A DNA stretch of 64,000 nt from Pascua guehoae. Lineage: Eukaryota > Basidiomycota > Tremellomycetes > Trichosporonales > Trichosporonaceae. The stretch lies in assembly GCA_001600415.1 (NCBI GenBank), contig BCJX01000001.1:3214104-3278103 (forward strand), written 5' to 3'. Below the pieces are notes generated by a model. The model was not told the DNA's origin. It saw only the letters and a list, made by a program, of their open reading frames with translations, and did no database searches. The position numbers and the translations under genes were made by a program. The stretch's first letter is position 1, and each line of letters starts with the position of its first letter. Shown piece after piece: positions 35,300-48,245 of the stretch.

Positions 35300-37685
35300 A
35301 TGACGACGCGCCTCGTCTGGCGCCGCAATTCCAAATCCGACGGAGACCTCTTGCTCGGCCAGGACATGGCTCCTCGGCGCGTGAGTCCGGTTCCTCCCGC
35401 GTCTCCTCTCGCGTGTGCAGTACGTCCATCCACTTCCGCGTAACCGATCCCCCACACCCCGCATCCAACCGGGGCGTCACCGTGCGCCGTGCGCCGTGCG
35501 CCGTCGCCCCCGCACCCTCTTCCCGTACCACAGTGCGCGCCGGTACGCGTGTCCACACCCGACGCTCCGGAAACTAAACTCACCCCACAGCGCTGGCGGG
35601 CGATTGCATATCTCGTCATCGCGCTTGTCCTCGGGTACATTGTCGGGCGGCGCCACCCCGTCGTCCTCTCGGTCTACACGCGGCGACCACCACACGCGCG
35701 CCTCTTGCCCCCCATTCTCCCGCCGGCGCTCGACGCCGACGAGCTCGCGACGGTAGCCAGGCTCGGGATCACCGTGCCAGAGGACAAGGTGCCCAATATT
35801 GTCCACTATGTCTACGGCCTGGCTACGCCGAAAAACAGCAGCGCCACAACCCAGACTTCGCGAGAGACCACGAGCAGCACAGGAAGCAGCACCAGCGGCG
35901 CGGGCGAAGAGTTTCCCTACTACGCCTACCTCTCGATGCGGTCGGCGCTGACCGTCCTCCGCCCCGAACGTATCATGTTCCACTGCCTCCACGAGCCCAC
36001 CGGATACTGGTGGGACCGCGTGCGCGGGTGGGAAGCAGACGACGACAGCGGCGGCGGCCCAAAGCGCAGAGTTGTAGAGGTCGTGCCCGCCCGGGACGTC
36101 GTCAAGGTTGGCAAGCACGACGCGCCCGTCTACCATGTGAGTGGGCGTGCATTACACCACTGCGTTGTTGGGCAAACGGAGAGGCCAGTGGGTGTGTGGG
36201 AGTTGGAGATCTGGACGGTTGAAAGAGGTGGGCGTGGCGCACAGCCTCGCCATCAGCCATCAGGGTAGTTGGTACTCGCTCCGAGTCACCCATCGCCGAG
36301 TCGCGGCCATGACTCATGACTCCCCTGCAGGGCAAGGCGGACATGGCCACCGCAACGCCCGTACGCCCGTGCATGCTGCTCGTCTCATGGGCACCCCCAT
36401 TCCTTTGCCCTTTGGCAATGCTAAAATTGCCCTCACTGCGGTACAAGTTGGGCCACCTACCCCATGTCCACGTCACCCGCCAGTGCGTCCCTTGCACTGG
36501 ACTGTGCCCGTGTCCATTCACAAACAGGCTATTACCAATGTCTGGGCCTCACAAAGAACCCCCTCCATCACCTTCCCGCACCCCGGTCCCCCCCGTGTCC
36601 CTTACCCAGCACCGGCACGTCGGGCAGCAGCACGCCCGCACACACTAACGCTTAGTTTGCACACAAAGCCGACATTATCCGCCTCGAAGTGCTGCAGAAA
36701 TACGGCGGCATCTACCTCGACATTGACGCGTTTGTGATCCGCTCCTTCCGCGAGGCGGGCCTCATGAGCCACGACACGGTGCTGGCCATCGAGGCGCGCA
36801 AGGTGGCACTGAAATTCGGGCGCGGGTCAGACGACGAAATGAAGCCAGAGGGACTGACCAATGCCATTATTGTCGCCCGCCCAGATGCGCCGTTTATCAA
36901 CCGCTGGCTCGAGGCGTATGACACGTTTAATGCCGAGATTTGGAACGAGCACTCTGTGGTGAGTAGATGCCGGGGTGAGAGGCGTGAGGCAAACCATCGA
37001 GAGGCAGGGGAGAGAGGCAAGCGCGGGCGGGTGGGGAGGGTAGAGGGAAGCGAGGTCGAGGTTACGCGGAATGCGATGTGACGCGGAACGCAGAGGATTG
37101 TGTGCACCGACCCGATCCTGCATCTTGCCTGGCTTCGGTGTCCGGTCGAACAACTCGTGCACATCCCACCTACACGCGCGCGTGCACCTCCATACCTATG
37201 GCCGCGTGCACCGCCTACCCACACCCCAATACCGCACCTAGCCCTCCCCCATATCACTTCCATCCTACTCGCCACACCCCCCCCCCCTCCCCTCCACAGC
37301 ACCTCCCCATCCCATACCCCTCAGCACCCGACCCCATACGCTCCCCCCACTCCCGACTAACACACAGGTCCTCCCCTGGCTCCTGACCCGCCTGTACCCG
37401 ACCGAAGTGACACTCCTCTCTGACCGCGCCTTCTTCTGGCCGCTCTGGAGCCACATTGCCGCCGTCCACGACGGGACAGAGTACGACTTCCTCGCCTCGG
37501 GCCAGCTCGCCTACCACGCCTGGGAGAGCATGGCGCGCGACTACCTGCTCCGCCTCGACCCGACGTCGATCAAGCGCGAGAGCAGCTTCAACCGCATGGC
37601 GAGGCGGTACTGCGAAGACGGCGAGGAGGCGCGCTGGGTCGAGTGGAGACGGTGGAAGGCGTGGACCGAGAAGCGCTCCGTGTGA
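35300..37685 (+). CDS. GT32-like type II membrane glycosyltransferase
   Basis: A DXD-type sugar transferase, probably in the Golgi. Four exons in phase: 35300-35380, 35591-36136, 36656-36958 and 37368-37685, 415 aa. A short cytosolic N terminus (MTTRLVWRRNSKSDGD) is followed by one membrane anchor (IAYLVIALVLGYIVG, about residues 32-47), then KVPNIVHYVYG, the usual start of the GT32 catalytic region. The catalytic block is ADIIRLEVLQKYGGIYLDID (DID = DXD, metal and nucleotide-sugar binding), followed by NAIIVARPDAPFINRW and, near the end, YHAWESMARDYL. This resembles fungal OCH1/SUR1-like and capsule-related GT32 proteins; the acceptor cannot be told. Introns 2 and 3 are long for this genome (519 and 409 nt). 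A CTAAC branch site is visible before the last exon. Confidence 0.88.
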
Positions 37686-38382
37686 GCGGAGGGCACGAGT
37701 CAGGAGTTGCACTCGGGCTAGACAGACAGAGGGGAAAGGAAAACCGACCAGGTGGATCCGGTCTGAGCTGGAGAGCCAAATAGGCACCCTCCGAACCGAG
37801 CCGACAGTGAGGTGAGGGAGACACGGGGAGCGGGCAGCCCAGCGAGCGCCACCAGAGGCCATGGGGCCACTCGCAGTCGCAGGCCCCCGCACGATGCTCC
37901 AGACACAACCCCCCCGCGATGGGTGCCATATGGTGCCATCCCGCCGTCGCTTGTATCCTTGTACAGTAGCGCCTGTTCATTGTCGCGCTGGAATCGTCGT
38001 CGGACGCTGTCGCGTTCGGGCGCCATCCCATGTCATTATGCTATTCCCATTGCCATTTCCTACCCTCTGCTCTCTACCCTCTACCATCCAATCTCATCGT
38101 CTCGCGCTGCATAGAAGCACACGTGACCCGATAAGATAAGAGGCGCATCCAGGCGTTCAATCGTATCCTCCGCCATATCGATCCTACGACGCCGACTGTT
38201 TCGCGAGACGTGCCCAGACGACTTGTAGGGCGTCGATGTAACAAGCCTCAGGCCCAGACCTCGCGTCCAGCGCGTTCACCTTCGCATTCGCGCCGCCTCA
38301 AAATGCACGGCTGCATCCTAGCTCATCTTGATACTTCTACTCTATACCCCCTCTCCCCTCAGCGCCCCCAACATCCCGCGCC
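37686..38382. other. Convergent 3' intergenic region
   Basis: About 700 bp between the stop codons of the glycosyltransferase (+) and the HAD-type gene (-). A CACGTGAC occurs near 38118. No gene is seen. Confidence 0.55.
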
Positions 38383-41269
38383 CTAGTTGTCCATCCCCTT
38401 GACATACTCCACCACGGCGTCCCAGTCCTTGACACGGTTGACATACTCGGGCAACCACCCGCGCGCGATACGCTGCAGCCGCCGCTCGCGGCGCTCGTGG
38501 AGGAGGCCCTCCTTGGCGCAGTCGACGTAGATGAGACTGTCGTGCGGGTGCGCGCAGCCCTCGCCCTCGGGGGGCACGATTTCGGCGTTCCACGGATAGT
38601 CGCCAAAGAGGAGGGTGCGGACGGGGGGCTGGGCGGAGGCGCACGCGAGGGCGTTTTCGGCACTGTCGTCGACGAGCAGGAGGGCGCCGGTTTGGTGGAT
38701 TACCTGAGTGTTAGTGGGGGTGTGGTGGGCGGTGCGCAGTCCGTGGTGGGTGGAGAGGGAAGGAGAGTGGGGAGGGGTAGGGGGACAAGGGGAGCAGGTT
38801 AGAATGGGTGTGGCAATGGTCGATCAGCGTATACTGGGTACGCGTCCGAGTGTGGGTTGGACATGAGGGCTGGGGAAAGTTGCTGCACACGCCTTCATCA
38901 AACGAGGAGACGCTGAGCGGCGTTTGGAGTGAGATGGTCGTGACAGTGTAGTCCATGTCTTCTATGCAACGATGTGCACAGTCCGAGTGTGGAGCTCGAG
39001 GGGGAGCTCTGATTACGGAGAACGTTTGGCAAACGTGGAGCGCGCCAAGTGTGGAGCTGGAACTCTTCCAGTGAGGAGTGACATGTGAGGAGCGAACGGA
39101 ATGTGGAACGTGGAGTGGAGCTGAAGTCGTTGGAGTTGGAAGTGTTGGAGTTGCAGTTGGAGTAGTTGTAGTTGCAGTGAGGAGTGAGGACCTTGCAGGT
39201 GGACTTGGCGTTGGAGTTGGAGCTGGAGCTGGAGATCTTGAAAGGAACTGGCGTTGGAGCCAGAGATGTTGAAGTTGAAGTTGGAGCGTGGAGTGGAGAG
39301 TGTGGAGCGTAGAGCGGAACATGCAAAGTGGCGCTTAGGATCGAAGTTTGGCGATGGAGTTCGGAGTGGGTGGTGCGCGAACCATTCCGTTTCAAGCCAG
39401 CAGACAGAGCCGCGACGTGGACCACAAACAGAACCAGAACCAGGACCGGAACCAGAATCAGAACCTGAAACAGAACCAGAACCAGAACCCGACGACAACC
39501 AGAACCAGAACCCGACCCGACCAGAACCAAAACCCACCTCGTGTTTGCTGCGCTTCTTATGGCTCACGACCGCGCGCTTGGCGGCATGTCCCTCATGCTC
39601 TGCACGCGTGACGGGGATGAGGTGGTTGAATGCGCCGGTAAAGTGGATCTCGTCAAAGACTGCCAGTTAGTACAGGTGATATTGGATATGGTTGGACCCT
39701 CGTTTATGGGCCGCACCGGGATCACAGACCACACGCCTCCGACTGCCCGGCGGCGTCGACGGGTCCGATGCCACAGACGACAATGATGAATGAATGAGAA
39801 GGCACCAGCGTGGATGGCGACTGAACACTCAGAGGGACATCCAGCCACGCTCTCCCCCACTCTCCACCACCCTCCCTCCCAACATTCCACCCGTACCCCG
39901 CGGCCCCAGGGCTGGCCACACACAACTCACTGTCAGGCAAGTGCTCCTCGAGCCACTTTTCCGTGCCCTCGCGCTGTGTCTCGCTGCGCGCCGTAATAAT
40001 GATGAGCGAGTACCCCATGTCCTTGAGCCTTTGGAGCCCCTCGCGCGCGCCGGCAATCGGCCGCGGGCGGTCCATCAGGCCGTTGCGGTACAGCTCGACC
40101 TGGGTGTGAGTGTGTGCTGAAGTGGCATGTGGAGGGAACTGGGAGGGAACTGGGAGGGGACCGGTGAGCCTGGAGGCGGGTCTTGGGGAATGAGGCTGGC
40201 CAGGACTCGGTAGTGTACGCTGTACGCCGAAGCAGCAGCGAGAATACCAGCACAGACACTCAGCTAGCACTCGAGCACATGTCAAATGAAACAACACCAA
40301 GACACGAAATACCGCCCAACTCTGAGCAATCACAATCCCCTGTCCAAACTCCAGGATCTCTCGACCAGGGCCCAACCCCCCAAAGCCGTTGCTCCCACCT
40401 GCTCCCCATAACCTCACTCGACCCCTCTCTCGCCACCAATCCCCCCCCCCNNNNNNNNNNNNNNNNNNNNNNNNNNNNNNNNNNNNNNNNNNNNNNNNNN
40501 NNNNNNNNNNNNNNNNNNNNNNNNNNNNNNNNNNNCCCCGGGCCCGGTCCCCCCCAACAGTCCTCCCAACACCCAACCAACTCACGACCATCTCGACCGT
40601 CTCGCTCTGCGTGCCCCATCCCCGATTATGCCAGTAGAGATAGTGCTCAAACTCCTCCAGCGTAATGGGGCAGTCGGCATGCTGCTGAAAGTGCTCCGCG
40701 TGCACTGGGGCGTGTCAGCAATCGTCAATCGCACAAATCCAAGCGCGGCACAACCTCGACGCGCACGACAGCCATGCCAGCCGGCATGACTGGGTGTGGA
40801 GCCCAGTTCCACGCCCGGTGACTAACTATCGACAATGGTCTGGTTCGTCTCGCTGGTGTTAGTGCTGCAGCAGAGGGGTAGGATGAAGCGGCGCGTGCTG
40901 GTAACGATCCGGGGCGGAACATGGCAAGCGAGAAGGAGCGAGCAGGAGTGGTGCACAGGCGGTCTAGCGGTGCTACCGCGGATTTGGCGAGCTTGCAGTT
41001 GACAACACCAGCGCGGGCGAGCACAGCGATCGGCCCAGTCTTCGTCCAGCTGTCACTGCATGCACTGCACCGCACCGCACCGCACCCCCCCTCCACATTC
41101 CTTCCGCCATCGCCCACACCCCCCTCGCCTCGCCAGAAACCCCAAAGCCCACTCACCACAACACGTCATCCATGTCAATCGCGAGCTTGCCGCGGTTGGG
41201 CGTGGGCGGGCCCGCATTGTCGGCCGTGATGGTCAGCGGGTCCTGCTCGGGCTCGTCGCGTGCCGACAT
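38383..41269 (-). CDS. HAD-superfamily phosphatase (NT5C/5'-nucleotidase-like)
   Basis: Six exons join in phase: 41157-41269, 40827-40852 (26 nt), 40586-40704, 39931-40099, 39538-39659 and 38383-38703, giving 289 aa. The nucleophile motif DMDDVLCETN is created by splicing exons 1 and 2 (DxDxV). A cap region follows (ITLEEFEHYLYWHNRGWG), then GLQRLKDMGYSLIIITAR (motif II, T/S in ITAR), FDEIHFTGAF and LLLVDDSAENALACA (motif IV, DD). This is a Mg-dependent phosphohydrolase of the deoxynucleotidase-like branch common in basidiomycetes; the substrate is unproven. The C terminus ends VKDWDAVVEYVKGMDN. Intron 40100-40585 contains an assembly gap, and intron 38704-39537 is 834 nt of low-complexity repeats. 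Confidence 0.85.
39090..39535 (-). repeat. Low-complexity hexamer repeats in HAD-gene intron 5
   Basis: On the plus strand, 39110-39310 is rich in GGAGTT/GGAGCT units and 39410-39535 in ACCAGA/ACCCGA units. Both lie wholly within the 834-nt intron (38704-39537) and are unlike the compact introns elsewhere. Confidence 0.85.
40441..40539. other. Assembly gap flanked by C runs
   Basis: 85 undetermined bases (40451-40535) are preceded by ten C and followed by CCCC. The gap lies inside an intron of the HAD-type gene. The flanks suggest the missing DNA is another long C/G homopolymer that could not be assembled. Confidence 0.9.
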
Positions 41270-42005
41270 CGTGCGTGTAGGGAGAGGTAACAATAGGTTT
41301 CGTAAAATGGGGCGACGCCGGGTCGGGGAATATAAAGGATAGAGATGGAAACGGGGAGATGTGATGGAGGGATGTAACCTTTGTGTTGCAGTGTGGCGCG
41401 AGTCGATGTCCGACAGACTGTCAATGGCGATGGTTTTGCAGGTGCGTGCCTGAGTGGATGCGTAGGCGACCCGTGCGCTGCGCCCGGTGCTGGCGGACAT
41501 GTCCGTCGCCTCTGCCGGCTCCGCCCTGCGGCCCTTGGTACCTTGTGGCATAACAGCCTGTGCGTGTCCATCTTCGGCCTCTATATGTCGATGCACGCCG
41601 ACGACGCTGCTCTAGACGGTCACAGTCGTATGCGAGCGGAGACTGATTGGATAAACGTGACCTGTGAGGCAAGATGGACTTTTGGGCTGCACTTTTTCTG
41701 TCCAGACCCCCTTTACTCCTGCCCCACTCGTACCCTTTAGTACCCCTTCGGCACCACTTCTTCACTGACCTGACTGCAACCCAACTGCGACTTGAGGTGA
41801 ACTGGACTTGACCGTGCCTGTGCAACAAGATGCTTGCATGGGTACCATATGTAACTGCGTGATTCATGTTTCTATCAATCTCATGTGTGGTGCTCGTTGG
41901 CATATGATACCAAACAATACTGTAGCGCAATTAAGGCGCATTATAATCGTACAACAAAGGAAGAAGGAGTAAAAGAAAGAACAGAGCCCCAGACTACTTT
42001 GCGAT
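41270..42005. promoter_or_regulatory. Promoter region of the HAD gene / 3' region of sulfate permease
   Basis: About 740 bp in tandem orientation on the minus strand. An AATATAAAGG sequence (41325-41335) reads TATATT on the minus strand about 60 bases upstream of the HAD start. No gene is seen. Confidence 0.4.
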
Positions 42006-44677
42006 CTACTTTTCGGGCTCGTCGACGTCGTCCTCGGACAGAACCGTGACCTCCTCTGGGAGGTTGAGGCTGTGGAGAGCGTCGGCGAGGTCAAAGTGGA
42101 AGAAGGGCGTGGCGCGGTCGGTGAGGGTGAGGGTGGACGTGGACGAGCCCGAGCTGCGGCGGACGTCACCGACAGGATGGTGGTCGTGTGCGCCGTGAGC
42201 GCCCTTGAACTCCTTCTGGCCCTCGATGGGGTCGGTGCTGGAACTGCTCGACGACGAGCTGGACACGGCCATCTCGACGTCGGGGATGCGCTGGCGGGCG
42301 CCGCGCTGGCTGTGTCCGTCGGCGTCGTTCCTGTACGGGTCTGCGTCGCCGCCGACACCATACTGTCCGACGACGGGGGCGACCTCGACATTGTGGGGGT
42401 GTCCGGGCTCGCCGCGTCCAAAGCCGCCGGCAATGAGGGCGCGGCGGATCCAGGGCGAGAGAATACCCGTAAAGTGGAACTCTACATGGTGGTCGGCCCA
42501 CTTTTCGACTTCCTTGCGCGCGTCGACCAGGTTTTGCACACCCGTCGTGTCAATGTTGGCGACGGCGGAAAAGTCGAGAATGACAGCGCGGAGCAGGGGC
42601 TTTGACGAGTCGTCTTCTGCCTTTTCCTGGCCCTTCTTGGGTCCAGGGTCGTTCCAGGGGCGGTCACCCGCGGTAATGTTGGTGTAGTCCTTGCCGCGGC
42701 GCGTGTGCTCCTTTGCGTACCCGACGAGACGGTCGTTGATGTAGGATGCGTTGGGGTAGAGGAACGACTCTTCAAAGCGGTAGATGATGACACCGGGAGG
42801 GGGCGCCTCGACACGGAGGCCAGAGTGGGCCGCACTGCCACCGCCCTCGAGAGGCACATAGACGTCGCGGACGGGGCTGCCGCCCTCAGAGTGGATGCGG
42901 ACACGGCCGAGGAAGTGGCCCTTGGGGCGGGCGATGCGGAAGAGAAGAAGGACAACCGAGCACACGAGCGACCAGTAGATACCAGACTCGATGGTGTAGA
43001 AGACCGACCAAAGGACGGCACCGACAAAGATGAGGTACTCGAGGGGCGAGACGCGCCAGAAGCCAAGACCCTGGCGGGGCGAGGCGACGAGGTCGGCGAC
43101 GGCGTGGATGATGAGCGCAGACAGCGCCGCGTTGGGGATCCAGTAAAAGGCAGGCGCGACGGCGTAGAGCGCAATAATGACGACAACACCAGTGGGGATA
43201 CCGGCGGCCGGGGTGCGGACACCCGACTTGGACTTGAGAGCCGAGCGCGAGAACGAGCCGGTCGAGGGGTAGGCACCAAGGCACGAGCCGACCGTGTTGT
43301 TGACACCAATGGCGATGAGCTCCTGGTTGGGGTTGATCTTGTACCCGTTCAGGCGGCCAAACGACTTTGCAATGGAAATGTGCTCGAGGAGAAGAATAAT
43401 GGTGGCGACAGGAAGGTGAGGCGCAATAGCCGACAAAAGGTCGGCCGAGACAGGTGGCTGACGGACGTGGCGCAGGCCGGTCGGGACAGTGCCGACAAGA
43501 AGGATGCGGTCCGCGGGTGCGTGGATGTTGATGCGCCACGAGATGATGGTGAAGATGATAATGACAAAGGCGTGGCGGAGCTGCTGGGCAAAGAAGGCTG
43601 GGCGGGCATACTTGGGGAACCGGCGCTGGACCCAGGCCAGGCTCCACTTGATGCCGTACAAGAGGACGAGGGCGCTGACACCAAACGCGGCGTCGAGGCG
43701 CGAGTCGGGCAGGTGCTTGAGCGTGTTGATAATGACCTTGTATGTCGACGCCTTGGTGTCAAACAACTTGGAGATACCAAACACGGCGGGGAACTGGCCA
43801 GCGGCAATGTTGAGCGCAGAACCAGTCATGAAACCCGAGACAGCAGGCTGGGGGATAAACTCGATGATCCAACCGATGCGCAAGAGACCAATGCCGAGGA
43901 CGATGAAGCCACAAATAAAGGCGAGGACGACGGCAATGTCGGGTGCCTCCCACCGGCCAGGGTACTTTTCCATGACATGGTTGATGATCGTGCCCGTCTC
44001 GAGCGACATGACGGCGACGGGACCGATAGAAACATCCTTGGCAGTGGCGAAGAGGGCATAGGTCATGACACCGATGAAGGACGAGTACAGACCGTATTCG
44101 GCGGGAAGCGAGGCGAGCTTGGCATACGAGAGCGACTGGGGGACAAGGACCATACCGACGGTGATACCACTGGGTTGGGTGTCAGTGGCGTGCCCTGGCT
44201 ATGCATGGCTCCACATCCCATGGTGACGTGCAACTACTATCGTAGTAGTAGTGGTACAAATGAGCAGTGGTGCAACCGCGTGGCATGGTGCCAAGCGAAT
44301 GGTGCCACAGTGGCTCCACCAAGGAATCTGGAATAAAATGGGCCAACTCACGCAATCAGGTCACCAGTAAGCCACTGAAGGTTGTACCGGGGCATCCACT
44401 CGATAAACGGGAAAAGGCTGCGCACATATCCGATGACCTGCTAGTCAGCAAACATGTTCTAAACATTTGAGTGTTTGGTGATGCAGCACCTCTAGTTGAT
44501 GCAACCGAGGTCATCCAGCTCGAGAAAGCTACTTACCGCAGGAGCGACTTCACGCTTGTTCTCGGTAAAGTACTCCTTGACGGTGACAGACTTTGGAAGT
44601 TCTTCGTCAAAGCCGGTGAATTTCCGGACCTTGTTGGTGACCGTCTTGCGGAAGGTCCCGTATGACGAAGTCGTCAT
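42006..44677 (-). CDS. SulP-family sulfate permease with STAS domain
   Basis: Plasma-membrane high-affinity sulfate uptake protein (SUL1/SUL2 type). Three exons in phase: 44537-44677, 44352-44437 and 42006-44169, 796 aa. The N-terminal cytosolic part (KVRKFTGFDEELPKSVTVKE) leads into YNLQWLTGDLIAGITVGMVL and VPQSLSYAKLASLPAEYGLYSS, the SulP signature. About 12 hydrophobic segments follow, with GFMTGSALNIAAGQ, ELIAIGVNNTVGSCLGAYPS and TGSFSRSALKSKSGVRTPAAG. The C-terminal STAS domain has LRAVILDFSAVANIDTTGVQ and ALIAGGFGRG. A Ser-rich tail (SSSSSSSSS) with acidic end DDVDEPEK follows. A TATATATG run lies about 245 bases upstream (44917-44925). Sulfate permeases are typically induced by sulfur limitation; no regulator site was identified with confidence. 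Confidence 0.95.
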
Positions 44678-47600
44678 GATGGGCAGTGTCGCGAACGAGC
44701 GAGGTGGGGGTTATAGAAGCTGAGAGAGAGAGTGCGTATATGGGTTGGGGTGGGGTAGGCCGTCCAAGTAAGCCGGCGGTTGGGGAAGGAGGTGCCGATC
44801 GAGAACGTCGCGTCGGCGTCTCCGGAATTGCGGGGGGAGGAGGAGGGGGAGGGGGGCGGGGGGAAGGGCGGGCGTGTTGTGTTGCTGGGATTCGTACTGC
44901 TCTTGGATCTCTAGAGATATATATGAGTGTAAGAGATGATGAGAACGAGTCAGTCGATGCATTAATCGTGTACCGGCACAAAAAAGCGTGCGATGCGATG
45001 CGTACCGAGGGCGTGCTCGCTCATCGATGGCGACATGACGCTTGCAGCAAGTCAAACTTGTCAGCGCCGCCGAGACAACGCCAACCGGCCCAAAAGTCCA
45101 ATCCTGGAATGCCCCACGCCTGGGCGTGCTGCTCTGCGCCGCACTCGTCGGGGTCGCGCGACTGGCGACACACCTCACCCCCTCACCAGACACACACAGA
45201 TTCAGGTTAGTGTCCCTTTACGCGCGTGAATCAGCACACATTGGCACCACAGACTACCGCACAACTAGAGTGTCTCGGTTTCTTTTGCTCTCGTCGTCCG
45301 CGCTGTTCCCACTTGAGATTATTGCGTCGGGGGATCCTCGGATACAGAGCCTCCTTTACGTTCGCCCTGAGTTTGTGTGCCCGAGGCGTGTCGAGCGACG
45401 ACGGCGACTGGACGACGGCCATCGCTGGCGTGCGCCTGTGCAAAATGTCGACAGCGTAGACGAGAAATGAGCATTGAGCACGCCATAATCTATAGCCACT
45501 CAAAATTCACTTTCACTTTCGCCGCCAGCCCAGCGCCGCGACCGGGACGACCGGTGGCTTACGGCGTCCGTGCAAAGCCACGTGCGCCCATTAAAGAAAT
45601 TTCCCCTTGCGGCCAATCAAACAGCGACAATGATGCATCCATGATGCAAACACATGTGGCCCCGCAGCATTCCACAAACACTTCCAATCAAAACAAGCTC
45701 CGACACCCCAGTTCCCATTACTGTACAGCTCGTCGTCCTCACGGTCCACGTTCAAACCTACCCACACCCTCACACGATCGCTCCGCCCTGGCGGCGGCGG
45801 CGCCGCCGGCATCCATCAGGTACCGCTAGCACCACCCACCGCACCGCACCCTGTACGAGCATTCCCCACAGAGGCAACTGCCGAATCCACCGAGATAAGC
45901 CTCGGTCCCATGTGTAAAAGTGTCGTGATCCGGGTCAGTGATGATGGGCCCCCGCGTCATTGCAGCGGCGATCTGGAATAAAACAACATGAAACGGGATG
46001 ACAAGAGCACTGCACCTGACGCAGGACAGCCCCACACGGAATGAAGACATTACAGGATAGAGTTGGGTGCCATGAATACTCACGGCAACTATCCTTGTCA
46101 ATACTTGGCAGGTGCAATGTCGGTCGTCAACGACCGTGGCGCAGCCGATTTGCTACGGGTGTCGCCATGTCTCAGCACAGCACTCTTGGCGGGAACCGTG
46201 AGTTTCTATTCCCGTCTTACGGCAGAAAGACACCACAGGAATTTTTGCTCAATGGATGACAAGTGCTGATGATACATCAACCCCGTGCCTTCTGATCGTC
46301 ATGTTCGTATAAACGAGCACCATGGCGCCAAGCAGAAGGAATAAGGCGCCATGGAGCAGCAAGACCTCTGGGCGAGGCTCGACTTGACAAGTGCGGATGG
46401 GGGGAAGTGGGGTGTGAGGGATGAGGAGCGAGGCACCTGCTCCACTCGCACCAGCTATCATGTCACGCGTATGGCGACATGCTCCGATGCGGAAGTGTCA
46501 GCCAGCCACAGTCACGTCGTGCGATGTCTGGCGGATGCGGCGGATCTGTGGCGCAAAGCGAAACAATCACTTTGCTTACCCGCGCTTGGCTTTCAAGCCA
46601 GTGCTATTGCAGATCACTTGGCAATTTCTTGGCCGAGCACGAGCTTGGCAACTACTGTCTCCGGTCATGGCGGGCAGCTCGGGCACGAGTCGATCGTGAT
46701 ACTCGGCCTTGAGGGTAATGTCCATCAGATTTATTTCATCCAGAGAGGGACGATCACATGGCTTTCGGGTGGCACACGGCGAGAACTGAGATTCAGTGGA
46801 CTCGAAGGCGTCACGGTGGCCCGTCGAGACCAAAACGTTACCCGATCTCGATCTTTCTCACACTCCCACCGACGTGCTTTGAATACATGACTGTATCAAT
46901 ATTCTCAAGATATGGCGAACAATCACAAGGACCTCTCGCTCACTCCGAATTATGGAGGAGCTTGTAACACTGCCACGGTCTACATGTAGTAGCCATCCCT
47001 CTGATAACATTGCAAACTATGGCGACGGTCCTTCCCTCCGAATTTTCGACATGAGCGTGTCGGCGCATAGCTCCATGCCAAGACGATCTTCGTGTCACTA
47101 GCCCCACGCCAAGGTGGCCCAAGGTGGGCCTTATTGTGCCCACGCAGAGACAACTTTGGCCCCACATGCACCCAAAGGACACTCGCGTCGGTAGCTCCAC
47201 ACTAGCGTTATGAGGCGCCACTCGCGCCACTAAGCTCCACGCGAATTATTTTTTATTATTTCACTACTGGATTGGGTGGAGATCGCCGCCGGCGTCGCGT
47301 GACCCGGTGACTTGCAGCCATCAGCCATCGGTGGAGTACACAGTGTGACTGCCCACTGGGTACGCCGGTTGGAGCACCGTCTTTCATTCCCCGAATCCAC
47401 AAAGTGATGGATTTTTTTCGCCGCAGTAGCAGGGAGGGGATTGTCCGTGCCGGACGCCAAGAATTATCTACATCCTTGACACTCTTGAGAATCATATGCT
47501 CACTAAATATTGCGATTACCACAGTTGCTTCAGGATCTTGTGTGGTCCGGTACGTGCGCTCGCAGATTCAACACACTACTCTATGAAGTTTTTGCTGTCA

Positions 47601-48245
47601 GATATTCCCTACTGGATATCTGGTCCAGTTTGTAGGTTGATTGTATGTTCTCCCACACATGTTAGACGCCGACTGTGGCGTCCCAATTGGCGTCATCACA
47701 CGTGTAATAATACCTCCTCTCAGATGTAATCTCGACATGTCCATGGAGTGAATTTGCCCAGTTGCTCAACAGTGTTGAGGATACCATTTACGTAGATAGT
47801 CAACACGGCCTCATGATGCCACCGCCTCACAGGCGTTTTCCAGGCGGCCCCTTCGACCAGAATGCCAGACAATAAACCTCCCCATTGTCAGAGGAAGTAG
47901 AGCTAACCCAATGTCCAGCGTAGAGCGGTAGTCATTTTGACAGCCACACGACTGCTTGTCCAGCACGATGGACAACGCGCGAGCTAACACGTCGTACAAA
48001 CAGAGCCCCATGGCCGCTTGCCCTGCCAACTCAGTGTACTAGTAGTGCTTTTGGAATACAATTATCTCCTTCGGCCACGGCTCTGCGCCTTTCTGTTCAT
48101 ACCTCCCTGCATGAGCGCTTTGATGCATCCAGCATCCTTGGACGCCTTTCGTGGCACTCGTATGGTAGGTAGTACGGTAGCGGAGATACATCCGTCAAAT
48201 CGTCTGGGCCGGCCCAGGCACCACCTGCATCTTGCATTTAACAAT
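44678..48245. other. Gene-poor 3.6-kb region upstream of sulfate permease
   Basis: No intact gene is recognised between the sulfate permease start and tRNA-Tyr. Minus-strand frames at 46249-46461 (a hydrophobic stretch ALFLLLGAMVLVYTNMTI) and 46576-46833 look slightly protein-like but match nothing I know. The 44.7-45.2 kb part is the probable permease promoter. A CACGTG occurs near 45581. Confidence 0.5.

Noticed and set aside
42705..44336. A 543-codon plus-strand frame opposite the sulfate permease
   Set aside because: It is Asp/Arg/Gly-rich shadow of the SulP coding sequence and has no independent signature.
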